Below the pieces are notes generated by a model. That model worked only from the letters and a program-made list of their open reading frames with translations. It was not told the origin of the DNA and did no database searches. 64,000 nt of DNA, from NCBI GenBank assembly GCA_028583685.1, contig JAMXIF010001119.1, forward strand, positions 1,904,794 through 1,968,793, in the 5' to 3' direction. A program made the translations under genes and the position numbers. The DNA comes from Petaurus breviceps papuanus. Taxonomy: Eukaryota > Chordata > Mammalia > Diprotodontia > Petauridae. Shown here in pieces: positions 10,283-19,385 of this stretch; position 1 is the first letter of the stretch, and each line of letters starts with the position of its first letter.

Positions 10283-10452
10283 GGTGCAGCTACATGGCAC
10301 AGTGAATAGAGCACTGGCCCTGGAGTCAGGCAGACCTGAGTTCAAATCCGGCTTCAGAAACTTTACACATTTACTAGCTGTGTGACCTTGGGAAAGTTAC
10401 TTAATCCCACTGCCTTTTCTTCCCCCCTGCAAAAAAAAAATAATAATAATAC
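10283..10452 (+). mobile_element. SINE-A copy
   Basis: GGTGCAGCTACATGGCACAG, GAGTTCAAATCCGGCTTCAG, CTAGCTGTGTGACCTTGGG, then C-rich and A-rich tail with TAATAATAAT. Confidence 0.88.
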
Positions 10453-10674
10453 GCTTGCATTAAATATGCATAGTCAAGCAAAATAAATTTTCACATTGGC
10501 CATGTCCAAAAATATAAATCACAGTCTTTTAGAATTGAAAAGGCATTCTCCAGTCATTTAGTCCAATACATACTCAAAAAGATTCTCTTCTATAAATGTA
10601 GTTGACAGGTAGCCATTCTACCTTACTTAAAGAGGAATCTACCTCTTTCTAAGACAAACAATTTCTCTTTTTTC

Positions 10675-10769
10675 TCTTTCTGTCTTTCTTCCTCTCTTTC
10701 TTTTCTTCCTTTCTTCCTCTCTTTCTTCCTTCCTTTCCTTCCTTTCTTTCTTTCTCTTTCTTTCCCTTC

Positions 10770-10864
<95 letters not shown>

Positions 10865-10960
10865 TCCCTCCCTCCCTCTCTTTCTTTCTTTCTTTCTTCT
10901 TTCCTTCCTTCCTTCATTTCCTTTCCCTCCGTTCTTTCTTTCTTCCTTTTTTTTGGAGAG
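10675..10960. repeat. (TTTC)n polypyrimidine tract
   Basis: About 285 bases of near-pure pyrimidine on the + strand; a perfect TTTC core of about 100 bases lies at 10768-10866, with degenerate CTTT/CCTT flanks. The long Lys/Glu/Arg frame on the minus strand is a translation of the repeat. Confidence 0.97.
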
Positions 10961-11338
10961 GCAGTACCTCTAATTCTTAGAAAGTTTTTCCTGAAATCAA
11001 GTCTACATTTATTCCTTGGCAACTTCTAGGAATTGCTCCTGTGTCTTCTTTCCAGGGCCAACTGGAATAAATCGAATCCCTCTTTGTATGAAAGCCCTTC
11101 AGATGCTTGAAGAAGGCTATTGTGGCCCCCATGCATCTTCTCTGCTCTAGGCGAAATGTTCTATCTTCTTCATCAGAACTTCAAGGCCCTTTGCCTTCCT
11201 CCATATGCCCTTCCTTTTAGTAATGTCCTTCCTTCCTAAACTTCAGTCCTTAGAACTGAGCACAATACTCCAGAAATGGTATGACCAGGACAAACTATAT
11301 ATGAACTATCGTTCTGCCTGGAAGCTATTTTTCTCTTA

Positions 11339-11592
11339 GGGCAGTGAGGTGGCTCAGTGGATAGAATCCCCTGCCTAGGGTCAGGAAGATTTATTTTCCT
11401 GAATTCAAATCTGGCCTCATACACTTACTCAGCTGTGTGACCCTGGGCAAGTCACTTAACCCTGTTTTCCTCATCTGTTTTCTCATCTGTAAAATGAGCA
11501 GGAGAAGGAAATGGCAAACCACTCTGGCATCTTTGCCAAGAAAGCCCCAAATGGGGTCAACAAAGAGTTTGAAACAACTGAACAACAACAAA
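11339..11592 (+). mobile_element. SINE-B copy inside CR1/L3
   Basis: GGGCAGTGAGGTGGCTCAGT to AACTGAACAACAACAA. TSD of 12 bp with one mismatch: ATTTTTCTCTTA (11327-11338) and ATTTCTCTCTTA (11593-11604). Confidence 0.93.
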
Positions 11593-11835
11593 ATTTCTCT
11601 CTTAATGAAAGCTAAGATCACATTAGCTTTGAGTCCACTAAAACTCAGATCTTTCCCAAAGTGTTCTCTAAGTATATACCTCCTCCCATCCAAGAGTTGC
11701 AAAGTTGATTTCTAGGGCTCAAGTATGAAACCTTATTTGCCCCCTTCTGAATTTCATCTCCTTAAATTCAGTACGACGCTCTGGTCTGTCAAGATCATTT
11801 TGGATATTGGCACTGATCCATGAGACCGTGAGCTC

Positions 11836-11915
11836 CTGGAGGGTGTCTTTTGCCTCTTTCTGGTTTTCCAGAACTTAGCACAGTGCCTAGTACATAGTAG
11901 GTACTTAATACTATC
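11836..11915 (+). mobile_element. L2 LINE 3' terminus
   Basis: GGAGGGTGTCTTTTGCCTC, AACTTAGCACAGTGCCTAGT and ACATAGTAGGTACTTAATA match the forward L2 end. Confidence 0.65.
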
Positions 11916-12009
11916 ATTTAGTGGGGGGGAGGTGTTGATGAGACCCAGGGGAAAATGTGATGATTCTGTGCTGCTCAACCATCTCTCGAATTCATCTCTT
12001 GTTTTTTCT

Positions 12010-12253
12010 GTTATTATTGTTCAGTCATGTACAACTCTTCATGAACCTTTATGGCGTTTTCTTGGCAAAGATACTGAAGTGGTTTGCCATTTCCTTCTCA
12101 TACTCATTTTACAGATGAGGAAACTGAGGCAAACGGGATTAAAGACCTACCCAAGATCACACAACTAGTAAGAGCCTGAAAACAGATTTGAACTCAGGAA
12201 GATGAGTCTTCCTGACTCCAGACACAGTAGTGCTCTCTCCATTGCACCACCTA
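12010..12253 (-). mobile_element. SINE-B copy
   Basis: Reverse copy, from the RTE-like tail (TTGTTCAGTCATGTACAACT, TTTTCTTGGCAAAGATACTG, GTGGTTTGCCATTTCCTTCT) to the head (CTCTCTCCATTGCACCACCT). Confidence 0.92.
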
Positions 12254-12329
12254 TAATGTCCCCTACTTCCATTTTACCCCTCTAATCAAATTGGATTTCT
12301 CACCATTACCTGAATGTGCCTTCTACTTT

Positions 12330-12700
12330 GTTGCCACTTAATTGTCTTTGAAATGCCCATCCCTCTCCCTTCCACTTACTGACATCCTATTCATCCTTCA
12401 GGACCCAACTCCAAGGTCATTCCCTTCATCAACTCTTTCCTATTCCTTGAACTCGAAAAGCTCTTCTTTTCCTCTGAATTCTTGCGGCATTTTGTTGTTA
12501 CTTCCCCTTAGGCCATTTACAAAATGTGCTGTTTCCTAGTTATTGTTCCCTCTCAGTTCCTTAAAGGTTCTTGTGCATATGTGCTATGTCCTTACTTAGA
12601 CTGGAGGTAGCTTGAGTATTTGTCCAGCTTGTCTTTGAAATTCCCATACCCCTTTGGTGCCCAACACAGCGTCCTACATTTTGGTAATAAGTGAATGCTA
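12330..12700 (+). mobile_element. L2 LINE ORF end and 3' UTR
   Basis: CTATTCATCCTTCAGGACCC, then a diverged run to TAGACTGGAGGTAGCTTGAG and GGTAATAAGTGAATGC; the order matches L2 3' sequence in forward orientation. Confidence 0.6.
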
Positions 12701-13155
12701 AACTGAAGATGGACACTGGCCACTTCTGAGAAGGGCCACCCTTGGCAATCATGCAGGAAAAACACAAATAACTGGAATGCTAATTGGCTGTTTATTCACC
12801 CACCACCTGCTAATGCTAATACATGAGACTGGAAATTCTTCCTTCACCCCTGTGGTACTCCCATTTCCTCAGCTTTTGCATATCGTCAGGTGGTCAGCCT
12901 CCAGCAGCAGGGACTTTTTTTTCCCCATCACTAATTGTTCTTTTTAAATGAAATTTCTGGAGTGCTTCATAACTTTTTTTTTTAATGATTTAGGCTTTTT
13001 AATTAGAAAGGGTGATTAGAGTGGTCACTGTGTCGTTGCTACAGAATTCCTTTAATGAAACTGATTTTAGCACTGTAGAGAGAAGGGTCACTTGAACTCT
13101 AGTATGTCTCTTTCCTCTATTCACGCCCCACTCTCCCATTGTGTTTGTTTGGCAG
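12701..13155 (+). other. RBP1: 3' end of RBP1 intron 2, low repeat
   Basis: No repeat family recognised in the roughly 450 bp before exon 3, apart from T runs near 12910 and 12975. The segment 13000-13100 (TTAATTAGAAAGGGTGATTA, TTTAATGAAACTGATTTTAG) might hold conserved intronic sequence; only alignment can tell. Confidence 0.5.
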
Positions 13156-13257
13156 ACCAAGGTGAGCTGGGACGGTGACAAGCTCCAGTGTGTGCAGAAA
13201 GGGGAGAAGGAAGGCCGAGGCTGGACACACTGGATCGAAGGCAATGAGCTGCATCTG
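13156..13257 (+). CDS. RBP1: RBP1 exon 3 (cellular retinol-binding protein 1)
   Basis: CRBP-I is a cytosolic beta-barrel carrier of the lipocalin/FABP superfamily; it holds all-trans-retinol and presents it to LRAT and retinol dehydrogenases. This exon is exactly 102 nt (34 codons), the usual length of FABP-family exon 3, and keeps phase 0 on both sides. It reads [16 protein letters not shown] and goes on [18 protein letters not shown], matching residues 85-118 of human RBP1 with three differences that I can recall: T86K, Q109H and D114N in precursor numbering. Residue 109 is Gln108 of the mature protein, the residue that contacts the retinol hydroxyl; here codon 13228-13230 is CAC (His). RBP7 has the same THWIEG motif, but [12 protein letters not shown] and the exon 4 sequence identify RBP1. 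The acceptor is TTTGTTTGGCAG|ACC and the donor CTG|GTATGT. No sign of decay is seen. Confidence 0.97.
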
Positions 13258-13764
13258 GTATGTTCCTGAAGCACAGGCCAAGTAACTTCCCTTTGGTTTT
13301 TTTGTCTCCCCCCACCCCCTCCACCCACATACACACAGTACCAGCTTTCACACGGCCAGGATGGAATGAGGAGAAATCAAGCATTGCGGCTGCATTCATT
13401 TTGCCTCTAAAGTAGGGAACCCAGGCAGGCGGCAGATAAATTACATTAACTCTGCTTTCAACTTCATTATGTTCGCTTTATGTATTCTGAAATACATAAA
13501 GTTTTGCTCTGGGATGGAATTTTAGTTAATTCAAGAGTGATCAGTGTCAGAGACCAGGTTGTACGCTTCCCTGGCTGATATATTAGTAAGTAATGTGGAC
13601 TAAAATTAGCACCAGCTCGAGCTTCAGAGGGTAAAGAGCTGAGATCGCACAAGGTGGGGAAAAAGGCTTCTTTCTCCTGGTCTTCTAAGGACCACCTCAA
13701 TGGATGTACAACACAAGGCCCACAAAGCTGTGAATTTTTTTTTTCAAAGAGTCTGGTATAAGGG

Positions 13765-13955
13765 GCGGCCAGGTGGCTCAGCGAGTAAGAGCACCAGCTC
13801 CAGTGTTGGGATGACCTGGGGATCGAATCCCGGGCTCAGACACTCAACACCACACCCAGAAATAACTGGCCGTGTAACCTTGAGCAAGTTACTTAACCCC
13901 GATTGCTTAAATAAATAAAAATTTTTAAAAAACGTGATCATAGCAACAACAAAAA
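13765..13955 (+). mobile_element. SINE-C copy in RBP1 intron 3
   Basis: Near-consensus member: GCGGCCAGGTGGCTCAGCGA, GGGGATCGAATCCCGGGCTC, ACCACACCCAGAAATAACTG, GCCGTGTAACCTTGAGCAAG. It is flanked by a perfect 19-bp TSD, AAAGAGTCTGGTATAAGGG, at 13746-13764 and 13956-13974. The length and identity of the TSD imply a recent insertion. Confidence 0.95.
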
Positions 13956-13973
13956 AAAGAGTCTGGTATAAGG

Positions 13974-14112
13974 GAAAGAGCATCGGACTAAGTCAGAAGT
14001 CTCAGCTTAATTACTTACTAGTCAAGACACTGAGTAAATCACTTCACTTTCCTGAGCCTTAGTTTCCTCATATGTGCAATGGGAATAATAACAGTAATAA
14101 TAATGGTATTTA
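13974..14112 (+). mobile_element. CORE-SINE next to exon 4
   Basis: AAGAGCATCGGACTAAGTCA, TTACTTACTAGTCAAGACAC, AGTTTCCTCATATGTGCAAT and GGGAATAATAACAGTAATAA: MIR-like core and tail. SINE-C entered its head, and its tail ends within about 20 bp of the exon 4 acceptor. Confidence 0.75.
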
Positions 14113-14133
14113 TGTATCATATTTGCTTTCCAG

Positions 14134-14187
14134 GAAATGAGGGTGCAAGGTGTCATATGCAAGCAAGTCTTCAAGAAGGTACAGTGA
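14134..14187 (+). CDS. RBP1: RBP1 exon 4, C-terminus and stop
   Basis: Codes EMRVQGVICKQVFKKVQ and stops at TGA (14185-14187), matching the last 17 residues of human RBP1 (EMRVEGVVCKQVFKKVQ) with two conservative changes. These residues form the last beta-strand of the barrel. The frame joins exon 3 without a break (CTG|GAA, phase 0). The acceptor TTTGCTTTCCAG is strong. With exon 3 this covers residues 85-135 of a 135-residue protein; the first 84 residues are encoded upstream of the window. Identity and strand are firm. Confidence 0.97.
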   Translation, partial: EMRVQGVICKQVFKKVQ

Positions 14188-14390
14188 ACTTGGCATCAAG
14201 AAGAAGGGCAGAATTGAAATGTCTGTCTGACCCCTGTCACTTCCTGCTGTTAGAGGGCCAGGGATGCCTGACTACTTAGAGAGCCTAACCCTCCCAGTGC
14301 ACCTGTCATCAGAGTCTATCCCTTTGCTTTTTTCATATTTTCTTTATTAAAAAAGAAATCATAACAAATAAACATCACTGTCAGACATTT
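14188..14390 (+). other. RBP1: RBP1 3' UTR (inferred)
   Basis: About 200 nt between the stop codon and the expected cleavage site 10-25 nt after the AATAAA. It is repeat-free and carries a pyrimidine-rich run at about 14320-14346. The cleavage position is inferred; L2 sequence begins shortly after. Confidence 0.7.
14367..14372 (+). terminator. RBP1: polyadenylation signal AATAAA for RBP1
   Basis: Canonical hexamer in ATAACAAATAAACATC, 180 nt after the stop codon and the first such signal downstream of it. The short UTR fits a small FABP-family mRNA. Confidence 0.75.
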
Positions 14391-14576
14391 ACATGAAAAA
14401 GTAAACACATTCTTGTCTACAGCTTTTTCTTTGTCTTTCTCAGTCAATGAATATTGTATTAATTGTCTATCATGTGCCATACTGTGCTAAGTTGTAGGGA
14501 TGCAAACCAAGACAAAACCAATGAGTGCATGAGGAGCTCACAACTGAATGAGGGTGGCAGCACGTAAATAGCTACT

Positions 14577-14642
14577 GACATACAAATACACATATATACA
14601 TGCACATGTGTGTATATTTATGTATGTATATATACATATGAT
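14577..14642. repeat. TA/CA/TG-rich simple repeat
   Basis: Alternating ACATATATACATGCACATG then TATGTATGTATATATACATA inside the L2 copy. Confidence 0.85.
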
Positions 14643-14895
14643 AAACTGGATATAATTTCAGCAGTGAAGGGACCTTGGAAAGGTCTGCTGCAGAAGGGGG
14701 GATTTAAGTGGAATCCTGAGAGAAGCCGGGGAAGCCAGGAGATAGATGGGAAGTGGGAAGGAATGTTCCAGGCATGTGGGACATCCAGTACAAAGGCACA
14801 GTTGAGGATGGAGTGTCATATTTAAGAAACATCCTTAAGGCCAGTGTTGGTAGATCATAGTGGATGTAGAAGAACTCAAAGTAGAAGTAACTTGG

Positions 14896-14943
14896 AAGGA
14901 AGGAAGGAAGGAAGGAAGGAAGGAAGGAAGGAAGGAAGGAAGG
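14896..14943. repeat. (GGAA)n
   Basis: About twelve perfect GGAA units inside the L2 copy. Confidence 0.97.
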
Positions 14944-15379
14944 GGCAAGGTTATGAAATGCTTTAAAATCTGGAGATTTTATATTTGTTCCTAGAGGTGA
15001 TAGGGAGCCACTGAAGTTCATTGAATAGAGGTTGACATGATCAGACCTCTGATTTAGGAAGATTGCATTGACTGAGGGAAAAAGGGACTGGAATGGGGGA
15101 GTTTCTTGGGACAGGCAGATCACCATCAGGCTATTACTGTAATAGTCTGGGAGTGAGGTGAGGAGGGCCTGTCTCAGGCTATGTGAGTGGAGAGAAGCAC
15201 ATTCCTAATAGGGAAGGTAGGAATGATGGGATTTGGTGATAGATTGCAGATGGCAGGTGTGAGTGAGGAGTCACAGACATCACTGAGTTTGCAAGCCTTG
15301 GTGACTGAGAGAAAGTAATGGGGAAGTCTGGGAGAGAGAAGAATTCAAGAAAGTTAGTTACCTGGAGATGTGGTTTACA

Positions 15380-15560
15380 TGTCTCTCTGGAGCTAGAAAG
15401 GACCTTAAAAGTCATGTAGCCCAGCCCTCCTTATTTTATAGACGGGGGACACTGAGGCCCAGATAAGTTAATATACTTTTTCAAAATCATAAAGGGACCA
15501 AGAGTGTTAGGATTTGAACTCAGATCCTTTACCTCTAAATCTACTATTCTTAACACACTG
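15380..15560 (-). mobile_element. CORE-SINE
   Basis: TCTGGAGCTAGAAAGGACCT, GTAGCCCAGCCCTCCTTATT, ACTGAGGCCCAGATAAG and GATTTGAACTCAGATCC. Confidence 0.78.
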
Positions 15561-15789
15561 TTCTTTAAGGGATATTTTTGCCTTCCCAGAGACTTGAACC
15601 ATGCTCCCTCACTTTACAAGTTACTGGTGCAGAGGAGATAGTAAGTAGTTCTGGAGTTTAGGTTAATGTGGATTGGGAAGGTTTCACAGATAGGAAAGAA
15701 TTTCATTGTAAGACAACCCCAAACAAATCTCAGGCAAGACTAGCCTTGAACAAAAGGAAAATAGGCAGCTGCCTACATGATCCTTTTTT

Positions 15790-16560
15790 TTCTTGTTATT
15801 GCTGCTTTTTGTTGTTTATTACATTACAGTCATTTCCTCACATACCACCCCACATTGGCCTTGTAACAAAGAAAAGAGATAAGCAAAACTGAAAATCTAC
15901 TGAGTCTCACAATATTTCATGTCTCTACTAAAAGTAGGGATGTTTCATCCTCTGTTCTCTCAAATCAAGATGGTTTATTGTAATTAATCACAATTTAGCT
16001 ATCTTTTTCTGTTGTTTTCCAGACATGTTACTACAGATATTTTGTTCTCTGGCTTAGCTTTTGTCATTCTCTGTCACCTCATACAAGTCTTCCATGTTTC
16101 TTTGAATTCCTTATATGCTCTCTTTTCTTAAGCTATAGTTATATCCTATTGAATTCATTTTCCACAATTTACTCAGTCATTCCCCAAACCATGGGCACCT
16201 ACCTTGTTCTAGTGGGTCTTACTATGAATATTTTGTTATATAGGGGAGCTTTCTGTAATGATCTCCTTGGGGTATATAACTACATCAAAAGGCTTAAACA
16301 ATTTAGTGATTTTTGTTATAAGATTTGAAATTGTTTTTCAGAGCCAATTTGCAATTCCACCAACAATGTATCAGTGGGCCTGACTTATCAGATTCCTCCA
16401 TCACTGGCTGTTTCTGTTCATCATCTTTGATGATTTGAGGGGTATAAGGCAAAATGTCAGGGTTTTCAAAAAGCCATTTCAACAGCACCTTTTTATTCTT
16501 TCCTCCAACTAAACCAAAAATAGTGCTTCCTTATCATGAAAATTATTTTAAATAGGTCTC
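15790..16560 (-). mobile_element. old L1 (ORF2 end and 3' part)
   Basis: Reverse L1: AATTTACTCAGTCATTCCCC, AACCATGGGCACCTACC, GGGGTATATAACTACATC and GCAATTCCACCAACAATGTA. It is more diverged than the other truncated L1s here. Confidence 0.7.
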
Positions 16561-16639
16561 ATAGCCCTGGATTCTGCTTAAAGTATTAATGCCCTGTGGG
16601 AGAGGTACTAGAGTGATTTAAATTTATCAACGAATGACA

Positions 16640-16860
16640 GTAGATCTGAGGTGACATCATACAGTGAAACAGGTACTCACTCTAGAGGGAGAACCTGGGT
16701 TCAAATCCTACCTCAGATGCTTACTCTCTGGGTGACTTTGGGCAAAGCACTTAACCTCCCTGGGCCTCAGTTTCTTCAACTATAAATTGGGGGGGGGGGA
16801 GGAGGGTTGGATCAGATGGCTTCTGAGATCCCTAATCCTAGAAGTCTAAATCTGTGGTCC
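16640..16860 (+). mobile_element. CORE-SINE with G-run
   Basis: GAACCTGGGTTCAAATCCTA, GTGACTTTGGGCAAAGCACT, GGGCCTCAGTTTCTTCAACT and GGATCAGATGGCTTCTGAGA; a run of about 10 G interrupts the tail. Confidence 0.82.
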
Positions 16861-17640
16861 CTCTCTGAGACAAGGTTTTGATGGAGGGACTGGGAGAGGG
16901 AAGAGGCCACAGGTGTATTGTGGTACATGAAGAAGGAGAAAGTAGAAGGCAGACATGAAGCGACGAATAGGCCCAGAATGAGGAGGTTCAAAGTGACAAG
17001 GGGTCGTGGAGGTGGCAAGTGTGACGGTCACAGGGCTGGGGAAGGCGGTCAGTGACAGCTATCACAATTCACATGGGTTAAACGGAGGAAACTGAAATGG
17101 CCACAAATTCTGAGTCAACTTTGACACTTGTCACGGAAGCATAGACAAGTCTCTAGCATATAACACAGAACATTGGAGTAGTCCTCTTGATTAGCAGTCC
17201 AAGACTCCGTCTCTGGAATTTTCATGATTATAAGAAATGAAAGCACAGAGACCTTTGAGACCACCATCCCTCGCCTTCTGGGTGATCTGGAATGAATTGC
17301 TTTATCTCATTCATTGGTACTGAAAGTCTTTTAAGCAAGGTACTCTGTGGCCCTTCTGAAAATGCTCTTTACGTCACCAGTGGGATTCAAGGCCCTAGGA
17401 GGGGAAATGAAAGAAGAACAGGGTCTGAAGAGGTACACATGACCCTTGTCTTCAGGGAATTTCTCTCCTCAATGGGGTCATGGAGACCTGATTCTCCCAG
17501 CTCTCCCCCGTAGCACTAAGAAGCAAGCTAAACCAGGCTGAACATTTGACTGATGTGTCTCAAGGTCATCATTGAATTAGTGGGGCGTGTCTGCCCCAAG
17601 CACGGGAAGACTTCCTCCAGCAGAATGGGCAGATGAGAGC
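16861..17640. other. no recognised feature
   Basis: Moderately GC-rich DNA about 2.5-3.3 kb downstream of RBP1, with no repeat family recognised. It is one of the longer repeat-poor stretches and so a fair place to look for conserved noncoding sequence. Confidence 0.45.
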
Positions 17641-17890
17641 CATTTGCTCCAAAGGCCATGAAGGCTCTGAAATAGGCATTTAGAGCTTAGTCAGACATTA
17701 AAGAAACCACAGTCATCCCAGGTCATTGCCAATCATCCTGACCTCTGTATTGCTGCTGGACTCCAGTGACTCTGGAAGAGAGGCAGAAGCTGGCAACTTT
17801 CTGCAAGTCTGCCTCACTTAAATCCAATTCATGAGCAAGTCAAGACATTATTCCATGATGTCATTGGTCTTCTTCTAAAAAAAAATTAAA
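17641..17890 (+). mobile_element. dispersed marsupial repeat, family not assigned
   Basis: GTCATCCCAGGTCATTGCCA, GGACTCCAGTGACTCTGGAA, GAGAGGCAGAAGCTGGCAAC, TGCAAGTCTGCCTCACT and TGATGTCATTGGTCTTCTTC resemble a repeat that I recall as common in marsupials. I cannot give its name or class. Confidence 0.4.
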
Positions 17891-17949
17891 CATCTGCCCC
17901 CTAAGGAACAGTGGGTGGAGTTAAAGCGCATACACAGACATACAACAGA

Positions 17950-18115
17950 GTGAGCTTGGGAAGAATATTGTAAATGGAGTAGGGGAACCTGGCTCTTCCG
18001 CTTATCAGCTCTCTGAGCCTCAGTCTCCTCATGTATAAAATGAGAGGGACTGGGCTGGACGACTTCTTAGGTACCTTCCTGTTCTAGATTCTGTGGGAGA
18101 TCTAAAATGCACTGC
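17950..18115 (+). mobile_element. CORE-SINE fragment
   Basis: GAGCCTCAGTCTCCTCATGT, ATAAAATGAGAGGGACTGGG and GGACGACTTCTTAGGTACCT; the head is lost. Confidence 0.7.
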
Positions 18116-18129
18116 AAAAAGTTGAGAAG

Positions 18130-18345
18130 CTTTTCATTTGAGTGCATCAAGATTGAGTTCATGTTTTAGGTGAGCACCTGGCACCTGAGCTGAAGGAAGC
18201 ATTTTCAAGGAAGAGAAAGATAAGAATAGAAAGTGATGCTAAAGGAGTGACGTCCAGACATGGGGGACAACCTGAGCAAAGACACAGAAGACAGGGATGA
18301 GAGATAGGGCCTCAGTGTTTTATCTTTAAAATAGGCCTGGGGTAG
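18130..18345 (-). mobile_element. possible L2 fragment
   Basis: CCAGACATGGGGGACAACCT and GAGCAAAGACACAGAAG look like the reverse L2 segment that also occurs at about 14.77 kb; the match is short. Confidence 0.4.
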
Positions 18346-18359
18346 TAAAAAGATTATAT

Positions 18360-18739
18360 CAGTGGCCCTCAAACTTTTTGTTCTCAGACCACTGTGCACT
18401 CTTAAAAAGTTATTGAGGGGGCAGCTCGATGGCACAGTGAATAGAGCATCGCCCTGGAGTCAGGAGGACCTGAGTTCAAATCCGGCCTCGGACACTTAAC
18501 ACAAAAACTAGCTGTGTGACCTTGGGCAAGTCACTTAACCTCAATTGCCCTCCAAAAAATAAAAGGCAAAAAAAAAAAAAGTTATTGAGGACCTCCAAGA
18601 TGTGGGTTACATCTATCCGTATTTTCAGTATTAGAAATTTAAATGTCAGCATTATTATGAAAATAGCTATGACTCTTGATCCTGGAAGGGTCTCAAGCAT
18701 CTCCCAGAGGATCCTGGATCACACTTGGAGACTGATCAG
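18360..18739. mobile_element. MER5A-like hAT-Charlie, split by SINE-A
   Basis: CAGTGGCCCTCAAACTTTTT, TGTGCACTCTTAAAAAG and, after the SINE, TTATTGAGGACCTCCAAGAT, GTGGGTTACATCTATCCG and the right end CACACTTGGAGACTGATCAG. The layout matches the widespread mammalian MER5A nonautonomous family. Confidence 0.82.
18418..18575 (+). mobile_element. SINE-A copy inside MER5A
   Basis: GGGGCAGCTCGATGGCACAG through TCACTTAACCTCAATTGCCC and A-rich tail. Perfect 14-bp TSD AAAAAGTTATTGAG at 18404-18417 and 18576-18589. Confidence 0.95.
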
Positions 18740-18789
18740 ATGGATGATCTCTAAAGTTTCTTCTAACTGTGGCATTAAATGATTCTGTG

Positions 18790-19179
18790 ATTTTTTTTTG
18801 AACCTGAATTTTTGGGAATTACTCCTCCCCCCCCCCTCACCATACATGAATCTTCATTATTCTCAATTCCAGCAGAATAGGCAGCAAGAAAACATATTGG
18901 TTATTCATTGGACTCAAAAGAGTATCTCACCTGAGCTTTGTCAGACAGCAAAGCACATAAACTAAGTCAGGAGAGCCCCCCAGGTTGGGACAGGAAAAGG
19001 CTCCCTTCCAGCTGGGAAGAAGTACCTCCAGAAGAACGTGTGTACCAATTTGCTCTGACCGAGTTGGCTTGTCTGAGGTCAATTCACTAGTCAGATACAA
19101 GGATCGGTTCTCCCTTCCTTCATAAAATTCATGCTTGTATCATTTAACCACGTGGACTCCTTCCTTTCAGGAAGCCATT
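18790..19179. other. no recognised feature
   Basis: Contains a short C run at about 18824-18836; otherwise repeat-poor. Confidence 0.4.
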
Positions 19180-19385
19180 TGACTAGGCAATGTAGGATAA
19201 TGGAAAGAGCTTTGGATTTAAGTTCAGATATCAGCTTTGGTACTTGCTACCCTTGTGACCTTGAGCAAGTCACTTCCATTATACAAACCTCAATATCCTC
19301 AATCTGCAAAATTGAGGTCAGGTTGGATTTTGAGTTAGATTATCTTTAATGTCTATTCCACCCCTAACTATATGATCCTATGCTC
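19180..19385 (+). mobile_element. CORE-SINE
   Basis: GATAATGGAAAGAGCTTTGG, CCTTGTGACCTTGAGCAAGT, CACTTCCATTATACAAACCT and CTATTCCACCCCTAACTATA. Confidence 0.72.

Larger units (their letters stand above)
10500..11835 (-). mobile_element. CR1-clade LINE (L3-like) 3' region
   Basis: Blocks seen on the reverse strand: TCTTAGAAAGTTTTTCCTG, AATCCCTCTTTGTATGAAAG, CCTTCAGATGCTTGAAGAAG, GAACTGAGCACAATACTCCA, GCTAAGATCACATTAGC and TCTGTCAAGATCATTTTGGA, the last encoding the DLDR-like C-terminal part of a CR1-type ORF2. A (TTTC)n tract (10675-10960) and a SINE-B (11339-11592) interrupt it. The CR1/L3 name is from recalled consensus. Confidence 0.7.
1..13155 (+). other. RBP1: RBP1 intron 2, 3' part
   Basis: This stretch lies upstream of the exon 3 acceptor AG at 13154-13155 and holds no recognisable RBP1 exon 2. 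In human RBP1 intron 2 makes up most of the gene (about 19 of 21 kb), so an intron start outside the window is expected. It contains the repeats listed separately. The acceptor is preceded by a pyrimidine-rich run at about 13120-13150 (CCCCACTCTCCCATTGTG). That the whole stretch is intron is inferred from exon 3 and gene structure in placental mammals; nothing in it argues otherwise. Confidence 0.75.
13258..14133 (+). other. RBP1: RBP1 intron 3 (876 bp)
   Basis: Donor GTATGT at 13258 and acceptor CTTTCCAG ending at 14133. The first about 480 bp show no recognised repeat. The rest holds a CORE-SINE with a younger SINE-C inserted in it, ending about 20 bp before exon 4. Confidence 0.93.
14430..15375 (-). 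mobile_element. L2 LINE, about 0.95 kb
   Basis: One of the longer L2 copies here, on the reverse strand: TCTATCATGTGCCATACTGT, GGAATGTTCCAGGCATGTGG, GTTATGAAATGCTTTAAAAT, GTGATAGGGAGCCACTGAAG, CATCAGGCTATTACTGTAAT and CCTTGGTGACTGAGAG. On the minus strand these encode the C-terminal part of L2 ORF2. A (GGAA)n tract lies within. Confidence 0.8.

Noticed and set aside
10639-11022. 127-residue minus-strand ORF of KKERKKER type
   Set aside because: It is the (TTTC)n tract read on the other strand.
13156-14187. RBP7 (CRBP-IV) or an RBP1 retro-pseudogene instead of RBP1
   Set aside because: THWIEG fits RBP7, but [20 protein letters not shown] and CKQVFKKVQ are RBP1. An intron with good splice sites separates the exons, so it is not a processed copy.
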